DNA of 64,000 bases from Methylopila capsulata (GCF_016907975.1 NZ_JAFBCY010000002.1:124001-188000), one strand, 5' to 3'; positions 26,614-37,470 are shown, counted from the first letter of the stretch. Numbers and translations are program-made. Notes: a model not told the origin generated them from the sequence alone.

Positions 26614-27402
26614 ATGCGCGCCCTCAACATCGCCTCGACCGGCATGGCCGCCCAGGAGGCCAACGTCGAGATCATCTCGAACAACATCGCGAACATGCGG
26701 ACCACCGGCTTCAAGCGCCAGCGGGCCGAGTTCCAGGACCTGCTCTACCAGTCGATGCGCCAGGTGGGCGCGTCGAGCTCGGACACCGGCACCGTGCTCC
26801 CCACGGGCGTCGACGTCGGCTCAGGCGTCAAGCTGGTGGCGACGCCGCGGGTGATGAGCCAGGGCACCGTGGCCTCGACGGAGAAGACTTACGACGTCGC
26901 CATCAAGGGCGAGGGTTTCTTCCAGGTCCAGCTGCCGGACGGCCGCACCGCCTACACCCGCGACGGCTCGTTCGAGCTCGACGCCAACGGCCAGCTCGTG
27001 ACCGCCGACGGCTACACCGTCCTGCCCGGGATCACCGTTCCCACCAACGCGCTCAGCGTCAGCATCAGCGCGACCGGCGGCGTAGAGGCCACCATCCAGG
27101 GCCAGACCGCCCCCCAGGCGCTGGGGCAGATCGAACTGGCGCGCTTCATCAACAAGTCGGGCCTCGAGGCCAAGGGCGACAACCTGTTCCTCGAGACGCC
27201 GGCGAGCGGCACGCCGCTGGTCGACAATCCCGGCGCGGAGGGCTTCGGCACCACGCTCCAGTCCTACCTCGAAGCCTCGAACGTCAACGCCGTCACCGAG
27301 ATCTCGGATCTGATCGCGGCCCAGCGCGCCTACGAGATGAACTCGAAGGTCGTCGCGTCCGCCGACCAGATGCTGCAGTCCACCTCGTCGATGCTGCGGT
27401 GA
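26614..27402 (+). CDS. flgG: Flagellar basal-body distal rod protein FlgG
   Basis: 262 residues, the usual FlgG length. The start MRALNIASTGMAAQEANVEI, NNIANMRTTGFKRQRAEFQD, the FlgG-specific GVDVGSGVKLVAT stretch, and the C-terminal SNVNAVTEISDLIAAQRAYE all fit. It builds the distal rod joining the motor to the hook. Starts 27 bases after flgF with a purine-rich site, and flgA begins within or just after its stop. Confidence 0.96.
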   Translation: MRALNIASTGMAAQEANVEIISNNIANMRTTGFKRQRAEFQDLLYQSMRQVGASSSDTGTVLPTGVDVGSGVKLVATPRVMSQGTVASTEKTYDVAIKGEGFFQVQLPDGRTAYTRDGSFELDANGQLVTADGYTVLPGITVPTNALSVSISATGGVEATIQGQTAPQALGQIELARFINKSGLEAKGDNLFLETPASGTPLVDNPGAEGFGTTLQSYLEASNVNAVTEISDLIAAQRAYEMNSKVVASADQMLQSTSSMLR

Positions 27403-27407
27403 GATCC

Positions 27408-28337
27408 ATGATCCGTCTCGCCGCCTTCGCCGCCGTCCTGCTCGCGTCCTCCGCCGCCTTCGCGGCCCCGACGCTGCGCGCCGAAGCGCTGGTCTCCGCC
27501 GAGATCGTCACCCTCGGCGACCTCGCCGACGACGCCGGCGCCGACGCGGGCGTCGCCCTGTTCCGCGCGCCGGACTACGGCCTCACCGGCGCCGTGCCGG
27601 CCGATGTCGTGATCGCCGCCGCGCGCCGGGCGGGCGTCGAGGACGTCTCTGCCGGCCTCGTCTCCGAGATCGCGGTGACGCGGCTCGGCCGCAGCGTCAC
27701 CGGCGACCAGGTGATGGAGGCGATCGCGGCCCGCGCCGCAGCCGACCTCGGCGCAGAGCCGTCCGCCATGCGCGTCACGCTGGACGACGACCGCCCCGTG
27801 CATCTTTCGCCCCAGAACCGCGGCGCCGTGGAGGTCTCGCAGTTCGCGCTCGACTCCCGCACCGGCCGGTTCGAGGCACTCCTCGGCGCGGACCGCGGCG
27901 CGCGCGGGACGCGCGTCACCGGCGCCGTGGTCGAAACCGTCGAAGTGGCGGTGACCGCGCGCCCGCTCGCCCGCGGCGAGGTGCTCCGGGACGCCGACCT
28001 GATCGTCGAGCGCCGCCCGAAGGCTGGAAACGGTGGCGCGGTCGATCTCGAGGGCGCGCGCGGCCTCGCCACCCGGCGCGCGCTGCGCGAGGGCCAGACC
28101 TTCCGCGCGAACGATCTCATGCGCCCCCAGCACGTGGAGCGCGGCGGCTTCGTCACGCTCGTCTACGGCGGCTCCGGCATGTCGCTGTCGCTCAAGGCCA
28201 AGGCGCTGGCGTCCGGCGCGCAAGGCGATCTCATCGACGTCCAGAACGTCCAGTCGAAGCGCATCGTCAGCGGCGTCGTCACGGGGCCGTCCGAAGTGAC
28301 GGTGACCGCGGCTCCGACCGCCATCGCCCGACGCTGA
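27408..28337 (+). CDS. flgA: P-ring assembly chaperone FlgA
   Basis: 309 residues. Exported chaperone for FlgI P-ring assembly. A signal peptide is clear (IRLAAFAAVLLASSAAFAA). The C-terminal SAF-like domain includes VTARPLARGEVLRDADLIVE, RRALREGQTF and the closing VQSKRIVSGVVTGPSEVTV segment. It is longer than enterobacterial FlgA (about 220) owing to an N-terminal extension, common in alphaproteobacteria. A GTG at 27399 overlapping the flgG stop is an alternative start; the GGTGAG before the ATG at 27408 favours the latter. Confidence 0.9.
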   Translation: MIRLAAFAAVLLASSAAFAAPTLRAEALVSAEIVTLGDLADDAGADAGVALFRAPDYGLTGAVPADVVIAAARRAGVEDVSAGLVSEIAVTRLGRSVTGDQVMEAIAARAAADLGAEPSAMRVTLDDDRPVHLSPQNRGAVEVSQFALDSRTGRFEALLGADRGARGTRVTGAVVETVEVAVTARPLARGEVLRDADLIVERRPKAGNGGAVDLEGARGLATRRALREGQTFRANDLMRPQHVERGGFVTLVYGGSGMSLSLKAKALASGAQGDLIDVQNVQSKRIVSGVVTGPSEVTVTAAPTAIARR

Positions 28338-28351
28338 AAGGAACCTGTCCG

Positions 28352-29104
28352 ATGCGTCTCCCCCTCGCCTTCCGCCTGACCGGCCCGGTGGTTCTTGCGA
28401 GCCTGCTCGCCGGCTGCGGCGCCGCCGACCGGCTCGCCGGCATCGGCAAGCAGCCCGCCCTCTCGGCGATCGAAAACCCCACCACCCAGGCGGGCTACAA
28501 GCCGGTGCAGATGCCGATGCCGGAGCCGATGCCGGTGTCGTACCAGCCGAACTCGCTGTGGCGGTCCGGCGCCCGCGGTTTCTTCAAGGATCCGCGCGCC
28601 CGCCAGGTCGGCGACCTTCTGACGGTGAAGGTCGACATCACCGACAGCGCCAAGCTTGAGAACACCACCAAGCGCAGCCGCACCAACACGGAGGCCGCGA
28701 ACCTCGACAACGTGCTCGGCTACGAGGGCTATCTGAAGAAGATCCTGCCGGGCGGTGTCGATCCGTCGAACGCCGTGAAGGCCGGCTCGACCTCGTCGAG
28801 CGAAGGCGAAGGCTCGGTCGACCGCAAGGAGACCCTGGTCACCAATGTCGCGGCGGTCGTCACCCAGGTGCTGCCCAACGGCTCGCTGGTGATCGAGGGC
28901 AAGCAGGAGATCCGCGTCAACTTCGAGATCCGCGAATTGATCGTCGCCGGCATCGTCCGGACGGAGGACATCGACAGCGACAACACGATCGAGAGCGAGA
29001 AGATCGCCCAGGCCCGCATCGCCTACGGCGGCCGCGGCCAGATCACCGACGTGCAGCAGCCGCGCTACGGCCAGCAGGTGATGGACGTCCTGCTGCCGTT
29101 CTGA
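28352..29104 (+). CDS. flgH: Flagellar L-ring protein FlgH (lipoprotein)
   Basis: 250 residues. Outer-membrane ring of the flagellar bushing. The lipobox LLAGCG (cysteine near residue 22) marks lipoprotein processing. The L-ring core is shown by SLWRSGARGFFKDPRARQVG, GDLLTVKVDITDSAKLENTT, the NGSLVIEGKQEIRVNFE strand and the C-terminal GRGQITDVQQPRYGQQVMD. The P-ring gene flgI, usually close by, is not in the window. This is the last gene of the flgF-flgG-flgA-flgH unit; a hairpin lies downstream. Confidence 0.95.
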   Translation: MRLPLAFRLTGPVVLASLLAGCGAADRLAGIGKQPALSAIENPTTQAGYKPVQMPMPEPMPVSYQPNSLWRSGARGFFKDPRARQVGDLLTVKVDITDSAKLENTTKRSRTNTEAANLDNVLGYEGYLKKILPGGVDPSNAVKAGSTSSSEGEGSVDRKETLVTNVAAVVTQVLPNGSLVIEGKQEIRVNFEIRELIVAGIVRTEDIDSDNTIESEKIAQARIAYGGRGQITDVQQPRYGQQVMDVLLPF

Positions 29105-29217
29105 GGCTTAATCCCCTTGCGGGCGGCGGCGCGGCAGGGCCCGCCCCGCCAGTCGTCCGCGAAGGCTTCGCGCGTTAACCCTGCGTCCACCCGCAGTTAA
29201 CCCCGCGAAGCTGGACG

Positions 29218-29243
29218 CGGCCGCCGGCTCCTCCCGGCGGCCG
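29218..29243. terminator. GC hairpin between convergent flgH and sugar dehydrogenase genes
   Basis: CGGCCGCCGG (29218-29227) and CCGGCGGCCG (29234-29243) form a perfect 10-base-pair stem. Upstream of it are two direct TTAACC boxes (29175-29180 and 29197-29202) flanking a small CTGCG/CGCAG dyad; their role is unclear. Confidence 0.5.
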
Positions 29244-29259
29244 CTCCCCTGTTCTCGCC

Positions 29260-30450
29260 TCAAGAGCGTCCGTTCGCGGCGGCCTTCAGGCGAAGCACCC
29301 GGCCCTCGGCGCTGTCGGTCAGCAGGTAGAGCATGCCGTCCGGGCCCTGGCGGACGTCGCGGATGCGCTCGCCCATGTCCTCGAGCAACCGCTCCTCCTT
29401 CACGACCCTGCCGTCGCTCATCTCTAGCCGCGCCAGCATCGGGATGGCGAGACCGCCGACGAAAGCGCTGCCCTTCCAGCCGGGAAGCGCGTCCCCGCCG
29501 TAGAAGGCGAGGCCCGAGGTGCCAATCGAGGGCACCCATTTGTAGACCGGCTGCTCCATCCCTTCCTTCTCCGTTCCCTCGCCGAGGGCTGCGCCGGAGT
29601 ACTCCTTGCCGTAGGTGATGACCGGCCAGCCGTAGTTCTTGCCGGCCTCCGGCTTGTTCAGCTCGTCGCCGCCCATGGGCCCGTGCTCGGTCACCCAGAG
29701 CGCGCCGTCCGCCGGATTGATCGCCGCGCCCTGCGGGTTGCGGTGGCCGTAGGACCAGATCTCGGGCTTGGCGTCGGCGCGGCCCTCGAACGGGTTGCCC
29801 GCCGCGGGCTTTCCGTCGAGCGTCAGCCGCACGACCTTGCCGAGCGTCTCGTCGAGGGCCTGCGACTTGACGCGGAACTCCTTGTCCGAGCGTTCGCCGA
29901 CGGTCACGAACATCGTCTTCCCGTCGGGCGCGAACACGATGCGCGAGCCGTAATGCTTGGTGGAGGCGTACTTCGGCGCCTGCCGCCAGATCACCTCGAC
30001 GTTCTCGAGCCGCGCCGCGTTGTCCGCCAGTCGCCCGCGCGCGAGCGCCGTGCCGTTGACGCCGCCCTCGCCCGCCTCCGAGAAGGTGAAGTAGACGAGC
30101 CGCCCGTTGGCGAAGTCCGGCGAGACCGCCACGTCGAGCAGACCGCCCTGCCCGCGCGCGTCCACCTTCGGCAGGCCGGTGACCGCGGGCGAGACCTTAC
30201 CGTCGGGCAGGATCAGCCTCAGGCGTCCGGCCTTTTCCGTCACCAGCATTCGGCCATCGGGCAGGAAGGCGAGCCCCCAGGGATTCTCGAGGCCTGTCGC
30301 CACCGTCTCGACGGAGAAGCTCTGCTTCTCGGACTTGACCGTCTCGGCTTTCTTGGCCTGCGCGAAGGCGGGAACGGTGGCGGCCGGCGCCGACGCGAGA
30401 CCCACCGCCGTCGCGAGCAGCAGGGAACGGGCGAGCGACGCCTGGCGCAT
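29260..30450 (-). CDS. PQQ-dependent soluble aldose sugar dehydrogenase
   Basis: 396 residues with a signal peptide (SLLLATAVGLASAPAATVPAFAQA in part), so periplasmic. A six-bladed beta-propeller of the GDH-B/YliI type: PWGLAFLPDGRMLVTEKAGR at the first blade, RIVFAPDGKTMFVTVGER, the PQQ-pocket segments WSYGHRNPQGAA and WVTEHGPMGGDELN, and RIRDVRQGPDGMLYLLTD at the end. Oxidises aldoses to lactones with PQQ. The ATG at 30450 gives the best signal peptide and lies 9 bases after a GGAG. Adjacent genes are unrelated; gluconate uptake and kinase genes at 47 kb could use its product. Confidence 0.9.
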   Translation of the reverse strand: MRQASLARSLLLATAVGLASAPAATVPAFAQAKKAETVKSEKQSFSVETVATGLENPWGLAFLPDGRMLVTEKAGRLRLILPDGKVSPAVTGLPKVDARGQGGLLDVAVSPDFANGRLVYFTFSEAGEGGVNGTALARGRLADNAARLENVEVIWRQAPKYASTKHYGSRIVFAPDGKTMFVTVGERSDKEFRVKSQALDETLGKVVRLTLDGKPAAGNPFEGRADAKPEIWSYGHRNPQGAAINPADGALWVTEHGPMGGDELNKPEAGKNYGWPVITYGKEYSGAALGEGTEKEGMEQPVYKWVPSIGTSGLAFYGGDALPGWKGSAFVGGLAIPMLARLEMSDGRVVKEERLLEDMGERIRDVRQGPDGMLYLLTDSAEGRVLRLKAAANGRS

Positions 30451-30509
30451 GGGGAGCATCTCCGGTTGTGTCATGGACGGGAGGTAGGCGCGGACCTCGC
30501 CGGTTCAAA

Positions 30510-31646
<1,137 letters not shown>

Positions 31647-31668
31647 TCAAAATTCAACGTTCTCGTCT

Positions 31669-31684
31669 TGGCCCAGCGCTTGCT
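31669..31684 (+). promoter_or_regulatory. Sigma-54 type -24/-12 promoter candidate for flgE
   Basis: TGGCCCAGCGCTTGCT keeps the invariant GG (31670-31671) and GC (31682-31683) with exactly 10 bases between and a TTGCT at -12. The predicted start, near 31694, is about 33 bases before the flgE ATG. Confidence 0.5.
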
Positions 31685-31726
31685 CCGTCCGACAGGCGCG
31701 GGGACCGCCAGTTCGAGGAGAGTACG

Positions 31727-33100
31727 ATGGGCATCTACGGAGCATTGACCACGGCGGTGAGCGGCCTCAGCGCTCAGTCCTACGCGCTCGAGAACATCTC
31801 GGGGAACATCGCGAACTCGTCGACGACCGCCTACAAGCGGACCGACACCGCCTTCCAGGATCTGGTGACGGATTCCTCCAGCGCGAAGACCCAGTCCTCG
31901 GGCTCCGTGAAGGCTTATTCCCGCCCCACCAACGACGTGCAGGGCACCGTCACGGACGCTGAATCGTCGACCTCGGTCGCGATCAGCGGCGACGGCTATC
32001 TGCTGGTCCAGGATTCGACCGGCACGGCGAACGGAGCGACGACCTTTACGGGAACCGATCTCTACACCCGCCGCGGCGACTTCGAGCTCGACAAAAACGA
32101 CAACCTCGTCAACGGCGCCGGCTATTACCTGATGGGCAACCGCGTGTCGGCCTCGGGCGCGGCCTCGAGCACCCCTGAGGTGATCGACCTGTCCAACGAC
32201 GAACTCTACCCCGCCGCCAAGACCACCACCGTCACGTATCAGGCGAACCTTCCGACCGCGCCGCAGACCGAAAACTACGACGCGACCGATCCGACCTCGT
32301 ACCTGCTGGACTCGTCCTTCGGCGCGGCGATCTCGGGCGACGACGCGGACGACTTCCTCGCGAACTCCGTCGCGGGCGGCTCGGTGACCGTCTACGACCA
32401 GAACGGCGCCGCGAAGGAGCTCGAGGTCCGTTGGGGGAAGACCGCCAACGCGGACGCGACCTCGGGCGCCGACGACACCTGGTCGCTGTATTACATGTCG
32501 GATTCGACCGCGACCGGAACGGAGACGGCCTGGACCCAGATCGACGCCGACGCCGGGACCGCGGGCGCGCAGGGCTATGTCTTCCAGGACGGCAAGCTGA
32601 CGACGCCGTCCTCGGGCGCCACCACGATCACCGGTCTGACGATCGACGGCACGAGCTACGGCGACGTGTCCCTCAACCATGGCGCGGGCCTGACCCAGTA
32701 CGCCGACAGCGCCGGCGCCGTGACGACCTCAAAGCTCAACCAGAACGGCGTCGCCTCCGGCGAGATGACGAGCCTGGCGATCGAGGACGGCGGCTCGCTG
32801 GTGGCGACCTACAGCAACGGCAAGACCAAGACGCTGTACGAGATCCCCGTCGCGACCTTCGCCGCGGACAACCAGCTGAAGCAGATGGACGGCGGCGCCT
32901 TCGCCGTCACCGACGCGTCCGGCCCGGCGTCCCTCGGCAGCGGCTCGTCGATCGTCGGCAGCGCGATCGAGGGATCGAACGTCGATATCGCGGACGAGTT
33001 CACCAAGCTCATCGTCACGCAGCAGGCCTACTCGGCCAACACGCGCGTCGTGACGACCGCGAACTCCATGATGGACGACGTCCTCCAGATGCTCCGTTGA
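31727..33100 (+). CDS. flgE: Flagellar hook protein FlgE
   Basis: 457 residues from the ATG at 31727, just after CGAGGAGAG. Hook subunit. N-terminal signature MGIYGALTTAVSGLSAQSYA (20) and NISGNIANSSTTAYKRTDTAF; middle DLYTRRGDFELDKNDNLVNG; C-terminal SNVDIADEFTKLIVTQQAYS. The central domain is rich in Thr/Ser/Asp/Gly, as in surface-exposed hook domains. A frame open to 31487 would run through the divergent pip start and is not used. It heads the flgE-flgK-flgL unit. Confidence 0.93.
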   Translation: MGIYGALTTAVSGLSAQSYALENISGNIANSSTTAYKRTDTAFQDLVTDSSSAKTQSSGSVKAYSRPTNDVQGTVTDAESSTSVAISGDGYLLVQDSTGTANGATTFTGTDLYTRRGDFELDKNDNLVNGAGYYLMGNRVSASGAASSTPEVIDLSNDELYPAAKTTTVTYQANLPTAPQTENYDATDPTSYLLDSSFGAAISGDDADDFLANSVAGGSVTVYDQNGAAKELEVRWGKTANADATSGADDTWSLYYMSDSTATGTETAWTQIDADAGTAGAQGYVFQDGKLTTPSSGATTITGLTIDGTSYGDVSLNHGAGLTQYADSAGAVTTSKLNQNGVASGEMTSLAIEDGGSLVATYSNGKTKTLYEIPVATFAADNQLKQMDGGAFAVTDASGPASLGSGSSIVGSAIEGSNVDIADEFTKLIVTQQAYSANTRVVTTANSMMDDVLQMLR

Positions 33101-33164
33101 CGTCGTTCCCGGCGCCGCCGCTTCCGGCGGCGCGCCGGCCGACCGCTCTTGATCAGGCGTGACG

Positions 33165-34988
33165 ATGGGCCTTTCCGCCTCGCTTTCCACCGCGCTCTCC
33201 GGCCTGAGGACCACCCAGGCCGGGCTCGATCTCGTCGCGAACAACGTCGCGAACGCGAGCACGCCCGGCTATGTCGCGAAGTCGCTCACCACAGAGCAGA
33301 GCGCGACCGGCGGCGTGAAGGTCACGGAGGTCAAGCGCCAGATAGACCTCTACCTGCAGCGCCAGCTGCGGTCCGAGAGCGCGACCTCCGCGAACGCCTC
33401 CACCAAGGCGGACTACCTCGACCAGCTGCAGTCGCTCTTCAGCACCGTGGACGGCGACACCTCGATCGACAGCCTCGTCTCCAGCCTCTCGTCGGCCTTC
33501 GACGCGCTGGCGACGTCGCCCGACAGCACGACGACGCAGGGCTCGGCCGTGCAGGAGGCCGTCCTGCTGGCGCAGGCGCTGAACGACGCCTCGAACGGCG
33601 TGCAGGGCCTGCGCCAAAACGCCGACGACGCGCTCGCGAGCGGCGTCGACGTCGCGAACGAGGCGCTCACGTCGATCCAGGATCTCTCGCGGAAGATCGT
33701 CGCCTCCAACGACGACGGAACCCGCGCCGCGCTTCAGGACCAACGCGACCAGGCGATCAACGAGCTCGCCGCGCTGATGGACGTGAAGGTGACCGACACC
33801 GGATCGGGCGACGTGCGGATCGCGACGACCAGCGGCCTCACGCTCTACGACGCCGGCGAGGCCTCGCGGCTGTCGTTCGAGCCGACGTCCAATGTCACGC
33901 CGCAGAAGGCTTATTCCGACGACGCCTCCGAGAGCACGCTCGGCACGATCACGCTCACGCGCTCCTCCGGCTATTCGGCCGACCTGCTGGCGGACGGCGG
34001 CCTCAAATCCGGCGAGCTGCGCGCGCTCGCCGAGCTGCGCGACGAGACGCTGCCCGAGGCGCAGGCCCAGCTCGACGAGCTGGCGGCGAACCTCGCCCAG
34101 GCCTTCGGCTCAACGACCGTCGCCGGAGCGGCGGTCACGGGCGGCGTCGACCTTTCGACCGCGGGCGCCCAGCCCGGCGACACGATGACGGTCTCCTACA
34201 CGTCCGGCGGCAAGACCCGGACGGTGACCCTGGTGAACGTCACGGACCCCGCGCGGCTGCCGCTCCACGGCGGCGTCACGGCCGATCCCGACGACACCGT
34301 GATCGGAGTCGACTTCGCCTCGGCGACGGCCGCCGACGACATCGACGCGGCGCTGGCGGCCGCAGGGATCGACATCGACGCGGCCGAAACCGCCGGCGGC
34401 TTCGCCTTCACGGCGTCGGACGCGAGCGTGACCGTCGCTGGCGGCTCGTCGAAGATCACCGCCACCGTTCTCAGCGACGACGGCGTGGCGCTGCCGCTGT
34501 TCGTGGACGCGGGCGACGCGATCTACTCCGGCAGCCTCGACGGCGGCGACCAGCGGACGGGCTTCGCGGGCCGCATCGCGGTGAACTCCGCCGTCACCGA
34601 CGATCCCGCGCTGCTTACGGCCTACTCGTCGACGGCCGCGGCGAGCGACTCCACGCGCGCCGACTTCCTGGTCGATGCGCTGAAGACCGACCGCGGCTTC
34701 CGGACCGACGCCGGCCTCGGCGGCGCGTCGTCCGGCTACAGCGGGACGATCGGGGAGTTCGCCCAGGACATCGTGGCCTATCAGGCGTCGGCCAGCGCAA
34801 CGGCGACGCGCGTCTCCGAGAGCCAGTCAGCCGTCGTCTCCGCCTTGCAGGATCGCTACGCGTCGAAATCCGGGGTCGACGTCGACTCCGAGCTCACGAA
34901 CCTGATCACGCTTCAGACCGCCTACAGCGCCAATGCGCGCGTGATGACGGCGGTCAAGGAGATGATCGACATGCTGCTGCAGGCGTAA
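33165..34988 (+). CDS. flgK: Flagellar hook-associated protein 1, FlgK
   Basis: 607 residues. First hook-filament junction protein. The start SASLSTALSGLRTTQAGLDL, NNVANASTPGYVAKSLTTEQ, the long D1 helix (QAINELAALMDVKVTDTGSG in part) and the C-terminal VDVDSELTNLITLQTAYSAN are diagnostic. The variable central region is Ala/Asp/Thr-rich. A GTG at 33159 lies two codons upstream; the ATG at 33165 gives the family start MGLS. It sits 64 bases after flgE and 10 bases before flgL. Confidence 0.93.
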   Translation: MGLSASLSTALSGLRTTQAGLDLVANNVANASTPGYVAKSLTTEQSATGGVKVTEVKRQIDLYLQRQLRSESATSANASTKADYLDQLQSLFSTVDGDTSIDSLVSSLSSAFDALATSPDSTTTQGSAVQEAVLLAQALNDASNGVQGLRQNADDALASGVDVANEALTSIQDLSRKIVASNDDGTRAALQDQRDQAINELAALMDVKVTDTGSGDVRIATTSGLTLYDAGEASRLSFEPTSNVTPQKAYSDDASESTLGTITLTRSSGYSADLLADGGLKSGELRALAELRDETLPEAQAQLDELAANLAQAFGSTTVAGAAVTGGVDLSTAGAQPGDTMTVSYTSGGKTRTVTLVNVTDPARLPLHGGVTADPDDTVIGVDFASATAADDIDAALAAAGIDIDAAETAGGFAFTASDASVTVAGGSSKITATVLSDDGVALPLFVDAGDAIYSGSLDGGDQRTGFAGRIAVNSAVTDDPALLTAYSSTAAASDSTRADFLVDALKTDRGFRTDAGLGGASSGYSGTIGEFAQDIVAYQASASATATRVSESQSAVVSALQDRYASKSGVDVDSELTNLITLQTAYSANARVMTAVKEMIDMLLQA

Positions 34989-34998
34989 GGGCGGACCG

Positions 34999-36534
34999 AT
35001 GACGACGATCGCATCGAGCCTCTACAGCCCGAGCCTGCTGAAGGCGATGGCGAACAACAGCGCCAAGCTTCAGGATCTCTCGGAGCAACTGGCGACCGGC
35101 AAGGTGTCCTCGACCTACGCCGGTCTCGGAACGGGCCGCGACGTGGCGCTCGCCATGAAGGCGAAGCTGACGCAGCTCGACTCCTATGACAGCGTCGGGG
35201 CGATCATCAGCTCCCGCATCGGCGTCATGAGCACCGTGGTCGACGGGCTCGACACCATCGCCTCGGAGATCGCGAGCTTCGACTCGAGCGCGAGCTACAG
35301 CCTCTCCGGCGGCCAGACCGCGACGCAGTCGCAGGCGGGGGCCTATCTCGACGAGGCGATCGGTTACCTCAACACCGATTCCGACGGCCGCTATCTGTTC
35401 TCGGGCGCTTCGACCGACGCTAAGCCCGTGCTGACGGCGGAGCAGATGCTGGCCGACGACGGCGACAAGGCCGGACTGAAGACCGTGATCTACGAACGCG
35501 GCCTCGCCGATCTCGGCGCGGACGGCCGGGGCCGGCTCGACGTGTCGGGAGCGAACGGAACCTCCTTCACCGTGTCGGAGGAGGCGTCGGGCCCCTTCGG
35601 CTTCAAGCTCTCCGCCGTGTCCTCATCCCTCACCGGGGGCGTCGTGGAGGGCCCGACCGGCGATCCCGCGACGCTGACGCTCGGCGTCGACGGCGCGCCC
35701 TCCGACGGCCAGTCGGTCACCGTGACGCTGACGCTGCCCGACGGATCGACAGAGCAGATGACGCTCACCGCCCGAACCGACGACGGCGCGGCGTTGCAGG
35801 ACGGCGAGTTCCTGATCGGCGCGACGCCGGAAGAGACCACCGCGAACCTTCAGGCCGCCTTCGACGGCTCGCTCAAGACGCTCGCGGACACCTCGCTGAC
35901 CGCGGCCTCGGCGGTCGCGGCCGGAGACGACTTCTTCACCAGCGGCGGCGAGCCCGCCCGCGTCGCCGGCTTCGACGGGACCTACGCGACCCAGGCCGAG
36001 CGGGCGGCCGCGCTCCAGGGCGCGACCGCGCTCGACACGACCGGCACCGCGGCCCGCACCGTGGCCTGGTACCAGGGCGACAGCTCCACGGCCGATCCGC
36101 GGGACGCCGCAACCGCGAAGGTGGCCGACGGCGTCAGCGTGTCCTACGGCGCCCGCGCCAACGAGGAGGCCTTCGCGAACGTGATCAAGTCGCTGGCGGT
36201 GCTCTCCGCCACGACCTTCTCGGCGAGCGATGAAAACGCCGAGGCCCGCTACGAGGCCCTGCGCGAGCGGACGGTGGGCGCGCTGTCCTCGACCGAAACC
36301 TCGTCCGCCCTGCAGTCGGTCGCCTCCGACCTCGCCATCGCCAACACCTCGGTCAAGGCGGCGGGCGATCGTCACGACGCCGCCCGCGCCCTCGCGGAAG
36401 ACGCGCTGTCCGGCGTCGTCGACGCCGACAGCGACGAGGTGACGGTGAAGATCCTTGCGCTGCAGTCGAGCATCGAGGCGAGCTACAGCGTGGCGGCGAC
36501 CCTCAAGTCGCTCAGCCTCGTCAACTACCTCTGA
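34999..36534 (+). CDS. flgL: Flagellar hook-associated protein 3 / flagellin-like FlgL
   Basis: 511 residues, longer than enterobacterial FlgL (about 320). The N-terminal flagellin-like helix is clear (SAKLQDLSEQLATGKVSSTY, VDGLDTIASEIASF), as is the GRYLFSGASTDAKPV segment typical of FlgL and the C-terminal helical pair ending in LKSLSLVNYL. The extra length is a Thr/Ala/Asp-rich central domain (about 180-370) including LTLGVDGAPSDGQSVTVTL. It could be called a flagellin N-terminal helical domain protein, but its place after flgK supports FlgL. It ends 6 bases from the convergent glyQ stop. Confidence 0.9.
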   Translation: MTTIASSLYSPSLLKAMANNSAKLQDLSEQLATGKVSSTYAGLGTGRDVALAMKAKLTQLDSYDSVGAIISSRIGVMSTVVDGLDTIASEIASFDSSASYSLSGGQTATQSQAGAYLDEAIGYLNTDSDGRYLFSGASTDAKPVLTAEQMLADDGDKAGLKTVIYERGLADLGADGRGRLDVSGANGTSFTVSEEASGPFGFKLSAVSSSLTGGVVEGPTGDPATLTLGVDGAPSDGQSVTVTLTLPDGSTEQMTLTARTDDGAALQDGEFLIGATPEETTANLQAAFDGSLKTLADTSLTAASAVAAGDDFFTSGGEPARVAGFDGTYATQAERAAALQGATALDTTGTAARTVAWYQGDSSTADPRDAATAKVADGVSVSYGARANEEAFANVIKSLAVLSATTFSASDENAEARYEALRERTVGALSSTETSSALQSVASDLAIANTSVKAAGDRHDAARALAEDALSGVVDADSDEVTVKILALQSSIEASYSVAATLKSLSLVNYL

Positions 36535-36540
36535 CGCTGG

Positions 36541-37470
36541 TCAGGCCGCCTTGGCGCCGCCGGCCTCGGTCTTCAGCCAGGCCGCGCCGCAGGCTTTCGC
36601 CAGCTCGCGCACGCGCAGGATGTAGCTCTGGCGCTCGGTCACCGAGATGACGCCGCGCGCGTCGAGCAGGTTGAAGGCGTGGCTGGCCTTGATGGCCTGG
36701 TCGTAGGCGGGCATCGCCATCAGGTGTCGGCCCTCGCCCGCTTCGCCGGCCTTCAGCAGCGCCTGGCACTCCGCCTCGGCGTCTTCGAAATGCCGCTTCA
36801 GCAGGTCGACGTCGGCGTGCTCGAAGTTGTAGCGGGAGTACTCCTGCTCGGCCTGCCGGAACACGTCGCCGTAGGTCACCTTCTCGTCGCCGTCGCGGCC
36901 GTTGAAGTTCAGGTCGAAGCCGCGGTCGACTCCCTGGATGTACATCGCGAGGCGCTCGAGACCGTAGGTCAGCTCGCCCGAGACCGGGTCGCAGTCGACG
37001 CCGGCGACCTGCTGGAAATAGGTGAACTGCGACACCTCCATGCCGTCGCACCAGCACTCCCAGCCGAGCCCCCAGGCGCCCAGCGTCGGGCTCTCCCAGT
37101 CGTCCTCGACGAAGCGCACGTCGTGCACCGAGGGGTCGAGGCCGATCGCCTTCAGGCTGTCGAGATAGAGCTCCTGCAGATTTGCCGGCGACGGCTTCAG
37201 GATCACCTGGAACTGATAGTAGTGCTGGAAGCGGTTCGGGTTCTCGCCGTAGCGGCCGTCCTTCGGGCGCCGGGAGGGCTGCACGTAGGCCGCCTTCCAG
37301 GGCCGCGGGCCGAGCGCGCGCAACGTCGTCGCCGGATGGAACGTGCCGGCGCCGACCTCCATGTCGTAGGGCTGCAGCACGACGCAGCCCTGCGCCGCCC
37401 AGAACCGCTGCAGCGTCAGGATAAGCCCCTGGAACGAACGGGAAGGGCTCAGGGCGTCGTCGGAGGTCAT
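36541..37470 (-). CDS. glyQ: Glycine--tRNA ligase, alpha subunit
   Basis: 309 residues. Catalytic alpha chain of the bacterial alpha2-beta2 glycyl-tRNA synthetase. Family landmarks: [40 protein letters not shown] (20), [37 protein letters not shown] and [15 protein letters not shown]. The beta subunit gene glyS, normally just downstream, is absent here: the neighbouring gene is flgL on the other strand only 6 bases away. So glyS must lie elsewhere in the genome. Upstream on the same strand are a 64-residue conserved protein and an S49 peptidase, the usual rhizobial neighbours. Confidence 0.96.
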   Translation of the reverse strand: MTSDDALSPSRSFQGLILTLQRFWAAQGCVVLQPYDMEVGAGTFHPATTLRALGPRPWKAAYVQPSRRPKDGRYGENPNRFQHYYQFQVILKPSPANLQELYLDSLKAIGLDPSVHDVRFVEDDWESPTLGAWGLGWECWCDGMEVSQFTYFQQVAGVDCDPVSGELTYGLERLAMYIQGVDRGFDLNFNGRDGDEKVTYGDVFRQAEQEYSRYNFEHADVDLLKRHFEDAEAECQALLKAGEAGEGRHLMAMPAYDQAIKASHAFNLLDARGVISVTERQSYILRVRELAKACGAAWLKTEAGGAKAA

